Assembly: GCA_046317675.1 (NCBI GenBank)
Contig: JBKCVH010000092.1
Span: forward strand, 1-64,000
Direction: 5' to 3'
DNA length: 64,000 nucleotides
DNA from: Inhella sp046317675
Lineage (GTDB): Bacteria > Pseudomonadota > Gammaproteobacteria > Burkholderiales > Burkholderiaceae_C
Part shown: in pieces, positions 25,818 through 34,441 of the stretch
Position numbering within the stretch: position 1 is the stretch's first letter
How the letters are laid out: each line of letters opens with the position of its first letter
The notes under the pieces: generated by a model
Database searches by the model: none
What the model was told of the DNA's origin: nothing
Seen by the model: only the letters and a program-made list of their open reading frames with translations
Translations under genes and position numbers: made by a program

Positions 25818-26969
25818 TTAGCGGCGCCGCAGCAGCAAGGCCAAACCACCGGCCAGCACCGCCCAAAAGGGGGCGCCAATGCCAGCCACCGTCAGGCCCG
25901 AAAGGGTCACCAAGAAGGTAATGACCGCCGCATCGCGCTGCGGCTCATCGGCCAAGGCCGAAGCCAGGCCGTTGCCAATGGTGCCCAAGAGCGCCAGCGC
26001 GGCCACCGCCAGTACCAAGGTCTTTGGGAAAGCCGCGAACACCCCCACCACGGCCGCGCCGAGCAGGCCCAGCAGCACGTAGAACAAGCCTGCAGCCATG
26101 GCCGCCAGCCAGCGGCGCGAGGGGTCTTCGTGCGCCTCTCGGCTCATCACGATGGCCGCCGTGATGGCCGACAGGTTCAGCGCGAAGCCGCCAAATGGCG
26201 CCAAGAGCATGGAGGCCAGCCCTGTGCCCCCAATGATGGGCGCCAAGGGCACGCTCACCCCACCCGCCCGCATGGCCGCCACCCCGGGCAAGTTCTGCGA
26301 CGCCATGGTGACCACAAAGAGCGGCAGGCCAAGCCCCACCAGTGCACTCCAACTCCAGGTGGGCGCCGTGAACGCGGGCCGCGCGCCAAGGCCATCGGGC
26401 AGGCTCAGCGGCGCCACCAAACCCATCAAGAACGCCAGTGCAACGCCCACCAAGAGAACCACGGGCACCGCCCAACGCGGCCAAAGCCGGCGGCCGAATA
26501 AGTACGCCAGCAGCATGGCCAGCACCAGCAAAGGCGCTTGGGGCGCGGCGCGCACCGCGTCGAGCCCAAAGCGGGCGAGCACGCCCGCCAGCAAGGCCGC
26601 CGCAATGCTGGCGGGTATCCGGTCCATGAGGCGCGTAAAGCCACCGCTGTAGCCAGCGATCGCAATGAGCAAGCCGCAAAAAACAAAGGCGCCAATGGCA
26701 TCACCCATGGGAATGCCGCTGCTGGCTGCAATCAGGGCCGCACCGGGGGTGCTCCAGGCAATGAGCACCGGCTGGCGGTATTGCCAGCTCCACAGCATGG
26801 AAGTCAGGCCCATGCCGAGCCCGAGGGCCAGCATCCAGGAAGCCGTTTGCGCTGGAGTGGCCTGCAGGGCCTGTGCGGCTTGGAAGACCAAAGCCACCGA
26901 GCTGGTGAAGCCCACCAGCACGACGACAAAACCCGCGATCAGCGCGGGGAGGTCGTGCCGCGAGATCAG
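25818..26969 (-). CDS. BenE-family transporter (benzoate:H+ symporter-like), probable CTG start
   Basis: About 383 residues with roughly 12 hydrophobic helices. Family features: ASWMLALGLGMGLTSMLWSW, YRQPVLIAWSTPGAALI, FVVTMASQNLPGVAAMRA and FGGFALNLSAITAAI. It likely imports an aromatic acid with protons. The first GTG (26921) would remove part of helix 1, since the in-frame codons upstream read ISRHDLPALIAGFVVVLVGF, the normal family N-terminus. No ATG or GTG precedes that segment; CTG 26969 overlaps the kup stop (CTGA) and has GAAGG with a suitable spacer. No benzoate catabolic genes are nearby. Confidence 0.82.
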   Translation of the reverse strand: MISRHDLPALIAGFVVVLVGFTSSVALVFQAAQALQATPAQTASWMLALGLGMGLTSMLWSWQYRQPVLIAWSTPGAALIAASSGIPMGDAIGAFVFCGLLIAIAGYSGGFTRLMDRIPASIAAALLAGVLARFGLDAVRAAPQAPLLVLAMLLAYLFGRRLWPRWAVPVVLLVGVALAFLMGLVAPLSLPDGLGARPAFTAPTWSWSALVGLGLPLFVVTMASQNLPGVAAMRAGGVSVPLAPIIGGTGLASMLLAPFGGFALNLSAITAAIVMSREAHEDPSRRWLAAMAAGLFYVLLGLLGAAVVGVFAAFPKTLVLAVAALALLGTIGNGLASALADEPQRDAAVITFLVTLSGLTVAGIGAPFWAVLAGGLALLLRRR

Positions 26970-28864
26970 ATTTCGACCTTCGAGCCGAGCTCCACCACGC
27001 GGTTGGTCGGCAAGTGCAGGAAGTCCGCAGCGCCAGCGGCGTTGCGGTGCATGCTGGCGAACAGCTTTTCACGCCACAGGGCCATGCCGCCCCCGATGGT
27101 GGGCATGACGATGTCGCGGCTCAAGAAGTAGCTGGTGTCCATGTCGTCCAGCAAGATGCCTTGGCACTTCAGGATCTCCAGCGCCTCGGGCACATCGGGC
27201 TCGTTCTTGAAGCCGAAATGGACGGTGACTTGCCAACAGGCATTGCCCAGGGACACCGCCTCCACGCGCTTGTCAAAACCGATCCAAGGCACATCGTGGT
27301 GCTTCACCGTCACGAACAGGTTCTGCGCGTGCAGCACCTTGTTGTGCTTGAGGTTGTGCAGCAGCGCATTGGGCGTCATGCCCGGCTCGCTCGACAGGAA
27401 CACCGCCGAGCCCTCCACGCGGGTTGGCGGGCTCACAAAAACCGCCTGCAGGAAGCTCTTCAGGTCGATCGCATCCTCACGCAGCTTGGCGCTCATGAGC
27501 TTGCGGCCCTGCTTCCAAGTCAGCATCAACGTAAAGCACCAGATGCCAATGGCCAGCGGGAACCAGCCGCCGCTTGGCACTTTGAGCAAGTTCGAGGCGA
27601 GGAACAGGATGTCGATCACGAAAAAGAAGCCGGTGGAGGCCATGCACAGCCACAGCGGGTACTTCCAGCCGTGGCGAATCACGAAGAAGGTCAGCACCGT
27701 GGTGATGGTCATGTCCATCGTCACCGCCACGCCATAAGCCCCCGCCATCTTTGAAGAGGAGCCAAAGAACAGCACGGCCACGACCACAAACAAGTACAGC
27801 GCCCAGTTCACGGCCGGTACATAGACCTGACCGGTTTCCTTCACCGAGGTGTGCCAGATGCGCATGCGCGGCAAGATGCCCAGCTGCATGGCCTGCTTGG
27901 CCACCGAGAAGCTGGCCGTGATGAGCGCCTGCGACGCCACCATGGCGGCGACCGTGGCCAGCGCGAAGAGCGGAATCTCAGCCCATTGCGGCGACAGCAA
28001 GTAAAAAGGGTTTTTGATGGCTTCCGGTTCGTTCAGCAGCAAAGCGCCCTGACCAAAGTAGTTGATGGCCAGCGCCGGCATCACGATGGCGTACCAGCCC
28101 CACCGGATCGGCTTTTTGCCGAAGTGACCGAGGTCGGCATACAGCGCCTCGCCGCCCGTCACCACCAGCACGGCGGCGCCGAGCGCGATGAAAGCAATCC
28201 AGCGGTGTTGCGCAGCAAAACCCAATGCGTAGGCCGGGTTCAGTGCCGAGAGCACATCCGGGTTGGCAAAGATGTGGGGTAGGCCCAGCAAGGTCAAGCT
28301 GGAAAACCACGCCAGCATGACCGGCCCAAAAGCCTTGCCCACCACCGCCGTGCCCAGCCTTTGGAAGGCAAACAGCCCCGTGAGCATGACCAAGGTGAGG
28401 GGCAAGATGAGCCCGTGGTACTGGGGCGCATAAACGTCAATGCCCTCGACGGCACCCAACACGGTCATGGCCGGCGTGATCACCGCGTCGCCAAAAAAGA
28501 TCGCGGTCCCGAAGAGTCCCAGCAGCAGCAAACGCCGCCGCAGCACGGGCTTGTCACGCACCGCGTGGGTAGCCAAGGCCATCATGGCGATCAAGCCGCC
28601 TTCGCCGTTGTTGTCGGCGCGCAGAATCAAGAGCACGTACTTGAACGACACGACGATCGTCATCGTCCAGAACAACAGCGACAGCACGCCCAGTACGTTC
28701 TGCCGGTCCACCGTCAAGTGCGCGCTATGGAACACCTCGCGCAGCGCGTAAAGCGGGCTGGTGCCGATGTCGCCAAACACCACGCCAAGCGCGGTGACCG
28801 TGAGCGCCGCCAGGGCGGCCGGCGAGCGCGTCGCGTTACCTTGTGAAGAGCTCACAGGAAACAA
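26966..28864 (-). CDS. kup: potassium uptake protein Kup
   Basis: 632 residues in the KUP/HAK/KT family. The N-terminal signature GVVFGDIGTSPLYALREVF is present, then about 12 membrane helices (GLFGTAIFFGDAVITPAMTVLGAVEG; VTGGEALYADLGHFG; WALYLFVVVAVLFFGSSSKMAGAYGVAVTMDM) and a cytoplasmic C-terminal domain. It carries low-affinity K+ uptake coupled to protons. The annotated start is TTG 28864; GTG 28855 is equally possible and would clear the upstream hairpin. It is followed directly by the BenE-like gene. Confidence 0.93.
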   Translation of the reverse strand: MFPVSSSQGNATRSPAALAALTVTALGVVFGDIGTSPLYALREVFHSAHLTVDRQNVLGVLSLLFWTMTIVVSFKYVLLILRADNNGEGGLIAMMALATHAVRDKPVLRRRLLLLGLFGTAIFFGDAVITPAMTVLGAVEGIDVYAPQYHGLILPLTLVMLTGLFAFQRLGTAVVGKAFGPVMLAWFSSLTLLGLPHIFANPDVLSALNPAYALGFAAQHRWIAFIALGAAVLVVTGGEALYADLGHFGKKPIRWGWYAIVMPALAINYFGQGALLLNEPEAIKNPFYLLSPQWAEIPLFALATVAAMVASQALITASFSVAKQAMQLGILPRMRIWHTSVKETGQVYVPAVNWALYLFVVVAVLFFGSSSKMAGAYGVAVTMDMTITTVLTFFVIRHGWKYPLWLCMASTGFFFVIDILFLASNLLKVPSGGWFPLAIGIWCFTLMLTWKQGRKLMSAKLREDAIDLKSFLQAVFVSPPTRVEGSAVFLSSEPGMTPNALLHNLKHNKVLHAQNLFVTVKHHDVPWIGFDKRVEAVSLGNACWQVTVHFGFKNEPDVPEALEILKCQGILLDDMDTSYFLSRDIVMPTIGGGMALWREKLFASMHRNAAGAADFLHLPTNRVVELGSKVEI

Positions 28865-28887
28865 ACGGCGCCTTGGAAGGCGCCGTT
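28864..28887 (-). promoter_or_regulatory. perfect 11-bp inverted repeat in the kup leader
   Basis: Arms 28864-28874 and 28877-28887 (AACGGCGCCTT / AAGGCGCCGTT) with a two-base loop. On the minus strand it ends in GTTTGTTT at the kup start, like an intrinsic terminator or attenuator. It overlaps the first base of a TTG start, supporting initiation at GTG 28855 instead. The function is inferred from structure only. Confidence 0.5.
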
Positions 28888-28964
28888 GAAGTCAAAGTCA
28901 GATGATTGTGCGCCGCCTTTCCCGGAAGCTTGGTCGTTGTCACCCGAATATGTTGCAGCGCACC

Positions 28965-28993
28965 AAAAAAAGGGCGCTCGAGGACGCCCTTTT
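28965..28993 (-). terminator. intrinsic terminator of the TonB receptor gene
   Basis: On the minus strand, AAAAGGGCG, an eight-base loop and CGCCCTTTT, followed by a run of seven T in total. It begins about 20 bp after the receptor stop and is a textbook Rho-independent terminator. Confidence 0.88.
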
Positions 28994-29013
28994 GGTACTC
29001 ATGGGAAGTTGAC

Positions 29014-31971
29014 TCAGTCCATCGCGTAGGTCACGCTCAGTGAGAAGCGGCGGCCCAGCATGGCTGCGTTGCCGGAATCCCAGTGCGTAAAGCTCGACGG
29101 CACGTTGGTGGAGCGGTAGTAGTCCATCACGTTCAGCATCGAGCCAGCGACTGTCATGCCCTTGATGGGGCTGTAACGGAATCCCACATCGATAGTTTCG
29201 TCACGCTGCCAATTGCAACCGCCCACCGATTGGCGAATTTGATCGGTCGGAGTGGTCGATGCCAAGCACTGAGCGGTGACGCCATTGCGGAACACCTTAT
29301 CAGCATGGTTGTAACGGCTCCAGATGCTCCAATTGTCGCGGTCTAGGCGCAACGTAGCCGTGGCGCGAGTCTTGGGGATGGCCGTGAAGTCCGTGCCGGC
29401 ATACCGGTCGATCGTGCCGCCCGTCAGCACCTGCTGGTCAAAGCGACCGGTGTAAGTGCCATTCAGGTTGAAGCTGATGCGACCAAAGTCGGTGGCCGGA
29501 AAGCGCACGTTCAGGTCGTAGTCAATGCCCGAGGTCTTCGACCAGTTGAAATTGCCGTAGCCGCGGTAGATGACCAAGATCGGGCCGCTGTTGGGCACGT
29601 TTGGCAGCCATGTAGCCGGGTTCGGATCCCGCAGCAGGGCTGCATTGGAAGGTCCCGTCGGGTTCGCGATCAGGCCGTCTAGGATGTCCTGGGAACGCTG
29701 CACCCGAATTTCGTCATTGCGCTCGAAGTACCAAGCGTCAATCGCGAGATCAACGTTGCGCGTGGGCGAGAACACGATGCCGGCCGTGGCCGACTTGGAT
29801 GTTTCAGGCTTCAGGTTCGGGTTGGCGGCAATGATGGTGGGGATGGAGCCTGCCCCATTGGTGGCGTTCCGGCCCAAGATGTTGCAGTCACGCAGCACCG
29901 GAGGATCCGACAAGGACACGCCATTAGGGCACCGCAGTGGATCACGATAGGCCGTGGTTTGCAGGCTGTTGAACGAGAGCAAGAAGGCGTCACCGATTTG
30001 CGACAGTCCCGGTGCCCGAAAGCCTGTGGCCAACGTGCTGCGCAAGGCCAGCGTGGAGGGCAGCACTTGCCACTTGGCGCCGAGCTTGCCGGTGGTCGAA
30101 TCCCCAAAGTCGCTGTAGTTTTCGTGGCGTGCGGCGACCTGCACTTCCAAGCTCTTCAGCAGCGGCAGGCGCAGTTCGGTGAAGCCAGCCCACAGGTTGC
30201 GCGAACCCTTGGCGCCGTTGCCAACCAAGCCCACGAAGTCGCCATTGCGGTAGACGTCGTCCGGCACCGAATTCAGCGTTTCACGGCGGTACTCAGCCCC
30301 CACGGCCATGGCGGCTTGGCCACCTGGTAGCGCGAACAGCTCGCGGCTGGCACGCACGTCAGCCGAAGTGATGGTCGCCTCGCCATTGATGATGGCATCC
30401 GACGCCACCGAGGCCATAGCTTCGGAGCTGTTCGCCGTGCCGTTGAAGCGGTACTTGCCGTAGTTGGGATTGCCTGGGGTCAGGTTGCCGTCCAACAGCG
30501 ATTTGCGCAGCCGATTGCGAAACGCCGCCACGTTGTCTTGGCGGCTGTGCATGATGGCGGAGTCGATATCCCATGCACCGAGCGTGCCCTCTATGCCAAT
30601 CGTGAAGCGCTGCGACTGCAGGTCTTGAGTTTGAGTGGGGCTCAGGTCCGCAAAGCGGTAGATCACCTGCACGGGCGTGGGCGTTGCCCCACCGTTGGTC
30701 GGGTTGTCAGGGTGGCCGACGGGCAGGATCAGGGCGTTCTGACGCTGAAGCTGACCAGACAAGGTCGACCACTGAGTGGCCACCGGGTTGGCCGAGCTCA
30801 CCACGGTGGTGGTCAGGGTTTGGGGGATGAGCTTTTCGGTAGTCTCGGTCTTCGACAGCATCAGGTCGGCGTAAGCCGTGAAGTTGCTGCCCAAGGTCAT
30901 GGTGCCTCGCAGCACCGCGCTGATGCGGTCTTGCTTCGAAATCGCCTCGTCGGCGTTGTCGAAATTGAAGCGGCATTGGCCATTGCGGAAGCTGGCTGAC
31001 GTGGCGGGCGTGCCGGTCGGACGCGCCGGCGTGCCCTGACCCACGGTCAGCTCCGTTGGGCAACCCGGGTACGTACCCAGGTAATTGGCGCCAAAGGGGC
31101 TGCTGTTCGCGACGGTGCGGCCGTCGATGACCGTGCTGCCGGCGTTGCTGGCGGGCACGCGGTAATAGCTGCCGAAGGGCGATGCCACTGAGTCGGGCGT
31201 GAACCGGTTAGTGGCGCCCTGCAGGTTGTTCCATAAATTGGTCAGCTCAAGGTCACCCTTGCCTTGCAACTCAGAGTGCATCACGGGGTTTCGCTTGGAC
31301 ATCTCGATGCCACCAAAGATGTTGAAGCCCTGTTGGTCCAAGTTGCCAAAACCGAAGCTCACACCGCCGTTGACAGTTTGACCGACGCCATCGTCGTTGG
31401 CGGCGTAGCCCGCTGTGGCCTCGACACCTTGGTAGTCCTTGCGCAGGATGTAGTTCACGACGCCAGCCATGGCATCCGAGCCGTAGAGGGCCGATGCGCC
31501 GTCTTTCAATATGTCGATGCGTTCAATAGCGCCGCGCGGGATGGAGTTGACGCTAATGAGCGAGCCGCGACCAAAGTTGATGTCCACCGCAGCCACGGGG
31601 GCCGTGCGCCGACCGTTGATCAACACCAAAGTGCCTTGCGAGCCGAGGCCACGCAGCGAAATGGTGGCCAGGCCGCTCACGAAGCCGCTTCCGGCGCCGT
31701 CAGAGATCGAGCCGGCGTCGACTGCACTAGTGGAGCGCAACAGTTCTTCAACCGTGGCAAAGCCCGAGTTCTTGATCGCCTCGCGGCTGATGGTTTGCAC
31801 CACCGACGGGGTCTCTTTGTCGGTGCGTTTGATCAATGAGCCGGTCACCACCACTCTTTCGAGCTTTGAACCGTCTGGGGCGGGCGCAGTTTGCGCTTGC
31901 GCTTGCGCCTGGGCGGCGAGGGCCAACAGGGCGACGCTGATCAAGTGCTGTTTAGGGAATCGAGATGGCAT
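29014..31971 (-). CDS. TonB-dependent outer-membrane receptor
   Basis: 985 residues. Signal peptide (MPSRFPKQHLISVALLALAAQAQA), TonB-box-like region LERVVVTGSLIKR, plug domain (ISREAIKNSGFATVEELLRS; TISLRGLGSQGTLVLINGRR; IERIDILKDGASALYGSDAMAGVVNYILRK), then a long barrel rich in alternating aromatic residues. ATG 31971 follows GGAG; an in-frame TTG at 31989 is less likely. It imports a ligand using TonB energy. The exported S9 peptidase upstream in the same direction suggests a peptide-derived ligand, as in other peptidase-receptor pairs; this is inference. The C-terminus SVTYAMD lacks the usual final Phe. Confidence 0.92.
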   Translation of the reverse strand: MPSRFPKQHLISVALLALAAQAQAQAQTAPAPDGSKLERVVVTGSLIKRTDKETPSVVQTISREAIKNSGFATVEELLRSTSAVDAGSISDGAGSGFVSGLATISLRGLGSQGTLVLINGRRTAPVAAVDINFGRGSLISVNSIPRGAIERIDILKDGASALYGSDAMAGVVNYILRKDYQGVEATAGYAANDDGVGQTVNGGVSFGFGNLDQQGFNIFGGIEMSKRNPVMHSELQGKGDLELTNLWNNLQGATNRFTPDSVASPFGSYYRVPASNAGSTVIDGRTVANSSPFGANYLGTYPGCPTELTVGQGTPARPTGTPATSASFRNGQCRFNFDNADEAISKQDRISAVLRGTMTLGSNFTAYADLMLSKTETTEKLIPQTLTTTVVSSANPVATQWSTLSGQLQRQNALILPVGHPDNPTNGGATPTPVQVIYRFADLSPTQTQDLQSQRFTIGIEGTLGAWDIDSAIMHSRQDNVAAFRNRLRKSLLDGNLTPGNPNYGKYRFNGTANSSEAMASVASDAIINGEATITSADVRASRELFALPGGQAAMAVGAEYRRETLNSVPDDVYRNGDFVGLVGNGAKGSRNLWAGFTELRLPLLKSLEVQVAARHENYSDFGDSTTGKLGAKWQVLPSTLALRSTLATGFRAPGLSQIGDAFLLSFNSLQTTAYRDPLRCPNGVSLSDPPVLRDCNILGRNATNGAGSIPTIIAANPNLKPETSKSATAGIVFSPTRNVDLAIDAWYFERNDEIRVQRSQDILDGLIANPTGPSNAALLRDPNPATWLPNVPNSGPILVIYRGYGNFNWSKTSGIDYDLNVRFPATDFGRISFNLNGTYTGRFDQQVLTGGTIDRYAGTDFTAIPKTRATATLRLDRDNWSIWSRYNHADKVFRNGVTAQCLASTTPTDQIRQSVGGCNWQRDETIDVGFRYSPIKGMTVAGSMLNVMDYYRSTNVPSSFTHWDSGNAAMLGRRFSLSVTYAMD

Positions 31972-32323
31972 GTGGTGAGCTCCGAACAAATGAGAGAGGG
32001 CAGGTGCCTCAAGCGCTAGACAGTAGAGGTTACATAGTCGAGACAGGCACTTCTCAAGCCGATGCGCTAGGAAAACCCTGAGGCAGCCCGACCCTCTCTA
32101 AGTCACTGATTTTTATGGGGTATTCGAGCCTGCCTGGCTGTCGCGCGTGGCACGCATGCAACAGCTTGAGCGGCCTTGAAGCACGGAGCACAACAGGGAG
32201 CGGCCTTCAATCCGGGCGCACACGTCCCCACTCGGCCGCGTGATGGCGGCGCAAGCGCGTTTCAGTCATAGATTGTGTGCGCCCGCGCGGCCTTCAGCAG
32301 GCGCACGGGCGCACAACGTTTCG
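31972..32323. other. 352-bp intergenic region between S9 peptidase and TonB receptor
   Basis: No protein-like frame is seen. It must hold the leftward promoter of the receptor gene unless the two genes are co-transcribed. A 9-bp inverted repeat (GTGCGCCCG 32277-32285, CGGGCGCAC 32306-32314) lies just after the peptidase stop and could be a weak terminator, though no T-run follows. The centre, about 32030-32120, is less GC-rich than its surroundings. Confidence 0.4.
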
Positions 32324-34312
32324 TCAGGCCCGGGGTGCCATGTGGGTGGCCAAGAAGGCCTCGACACGGGTCCAGAAATCGCGCACGTTGGCCTCGGCGC
32401 GGAAGCCGTGGCCTTCCTCGGGGTACACCACGTACTCCACGGTTTTGCCCGCATCCTTCAGCGCTTGGTGCATGCGCGTGCCATTGGCCAAGGGCACCCG
32501 ACGGTCGGCGCCGCCATAGGCCAACATAACCGGCGCTTTGATTTCTGCCACACGGCGCAGCGGCGAAGTTTGCGCGAACTGCTCGGCGTCCCGTTCCGGG
32601 TGTCCGATCAAGATCGGCAAGCGGTACTTGTCACTGTCGCCCTGGGCAAAGTCGGTCCAGTTCAGGTACATGTGCGCCGGATCGGTCACGCCAACCCAGT
32701 TCACGCCGCAGCGCCACAGCTCAGGGTTCTTCACCAAGCCCATCATGGTCAGGTAGCCCCCGTAGCTGGCGCCCATGATGGCCAAGCGGTCTCGGTCCGC
32801 CACACCGTCTTTGACCAACTGCAGCACCCCATCGGTCACGTCGTCTTGCATCCCCAAGCCCCACTGCTTGAAGCCTGCCTCAAAGTGCTTGCGGCCCCAG
32901 CCGGTACTGACACGGGGCGCAGGCATGAACACCGCGTACCCGCGCGAGGCCAAAAACTGCACGACCTGATCGAATCCCCAGTTGATAGCGCGCACGTGCG
33001 GACCGCCGTAATGCAGCACCAGCAGCGGGTGCTTCTGCCCTGCCTGGGCGCCTGGCGGCAAGGTCAAGTTGGCCGGTATCGCCAAGCCATCTCGCGCTTC
33101 GTAGCGGAAGAACTTGGTCTGGGCCATATGGGTCGGATTGATCCATGGACGGGCCTTGCCCACCGTTTGCAACCTCTTGGTGTCGCGCTGAAACAGAAAG
33201 TACTGGCCAGGGTCTACGTCACCGCTGACCGTGACCAACACCACGCTGCCGTCGCGGCTGGGCTGCAAACCCACGGTGCGGTCCTTGAACTCCGCCTCCA
33301 TGGCAGTTTGCAGCGCGTCAAGGTTCGGGTCCACATACAACACCCGCGGTCGGTCGGCTTGGTAACGGACCATCAGCAACTCGCCCTTGCTGTTGAATCG
33401 CGCGGCGCCGGGTTCGATGTCGTACCCCTCCAGGATGACCAGGGGATCGGGTCGGAACTTCGCGGTCTTCAAGTCAACCGCCATCAAGCCCGATTCATCG
33501 CGGCCCTCTGGCTGGGCGATGACGTACAGCACGTCGTCGGAGTCGATGCCCTCGAGCGTGATGTCACTGGCCAGCAGCTCCCGCCAACGGCGAACGGGCA
33601 CCCAGTCGGCCTCCGGCGTGGGCCGAACCCACAGCTGAAAGTGCGCCTCCGGCTCGCGGGTGATGACCGCGCGCGGACGGTCTTGCATGTCCAGTGCCCA
33701 GCTTGTAACCGTGCCCGGTGCGCCCATCGACATGCGTTGGGCCCGACCGGTCAGCGTGTTCAGGCGGTGCAGCGCACTGTGGCCCTTTTGCTCCCACTGG
33801 GACACGATGATGGTGCCGGGGGGTTGGGTGCGGCCGGCAGAAAAATAGCTGGCGCCTTCCAGGTTTTCGGGCGGAGCGCGGTAGTCGCTGCCGTCGCGTT
33901 CGATGCTGTGCAGGCCGCCCCTGACGTTCGTGTTGTCCGACACCCGCACGCCCAGGCCGAAAGCAATTCGCGTGTTGCTGATCCAACGGGCTCCTGCGAC
34001 GTCAGCCGTCTTGAACGAGGTGATGACCTTGGCGGAGTTGGCCTGCAGGTCGACAACCACCAGGTTCATGCGCCCTTCAACGCTGCGGAGCGCCAGCAAA
34101 GCCTTGCCATCAGGGGCCAGACTCACCGAGCCGAGCTCGGGCGTGCGGAAGAACAGATCAAGCGGCGGAAAGTTCCTGCCCGATGGGGCTTGTGACACTG
34201 CCGCTTCGCTTGTCAGCGACCACCCAGCGAGGCCGAGCGAAGAGAGTGTGGCCAGCCAGGTCCGCCGATCCCAGGCGCCAGTCTGTCGTGCTGCCCCGGT
34301 TGAATCCTTCAT
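32324..34312 (-). CDS. exported S9 (prolyl oligopeptidase) family peptidase
   Basis: 662 residues. ATG 34312 gives an N-terminal signal with a twin-arginine-like stretch (DRRTWLATLSSLGLAGW). An N-terminal beta-propeller region is followed by the alpha/beta hydrolase domain: nucleophile S516 in MGASYGGYLTMMG, acid in LAYGGADRRVP and His in YPEEGHGFRAE. The LHYGGPHVRAINWGFD strand is typical of S9C-like acylaminoacyl/dipeptidyl peptidases. It degrades short peptides, probably in the periplasm. It lies upstream of the TonB receptor in the same direction. Confidence 0.9.
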   Translation of the reverse strand: MKDSTGAARQTGAWDRRTWLATLSSLGLAGWSLTSEAAVSQAPSGRNFPPLDLFFRTPELGSVSLAPDGKALLALRSVEGRMNLVVVDLQANSAKVITSFKTADVAGARWISNTRIAFGLGVRVSDNTNVRGGLHSIERDGSDYRAPPENLEGASYFSAGRTQPPGTIIVSQWEQKGHSALHRLNTLTGRAQRMSMGAPGTVTSWALDMQDRPRAVITREPEAHFQLWVRPTPEADWVPVRRWRELLASDITLEGIDSDDVLYVIAQPEGRDESGLMAVDLKTAKFRPDPLVILEGYDIEPGAARFNSKGELLMVRYQADRPRVLYVDPNLDALQTAMEAEFKDRTVGLQPSRDGSVVLVTVSGDVDPGQYFLFQRDTKRLQTVGKARPWINPTHMAQTKFFRYEARDGLAIPANLTLPPGAQAGQKHPLLVLHYGGPHVRAINWGFDQVVQFLASRGYAVFMPAPRVSTGWGRKHFEAGFKQWGLGMQDDVTDGVLQLVKDGVADRDRLAIMGASYGGYLTMMGLVKNPELWRCGVNWVGVTDPAHMYLNWTDFAQGDSDKYRLPILIGHPERDAEQFAQTSPLRRVAEIKAPVMLAYGGADRRVPLANGTRMHQALKDAGKTVEYVVYPEEGHGFRAEANVRDFWTRVEAFLATHMAPRA

Positions 34313-34441
34313 CGTCCGTGCCCCTTGGTTAAAGCGCCGTAGGTTAGCGGCATCAACAGGCGCTGGGCTCCGCTGGATAACCCCAAGCGAGGCGCAATTC
34401 ACGCAGCGCCACACGCGCCCCGAAATCCGGAACTCGCGGCT

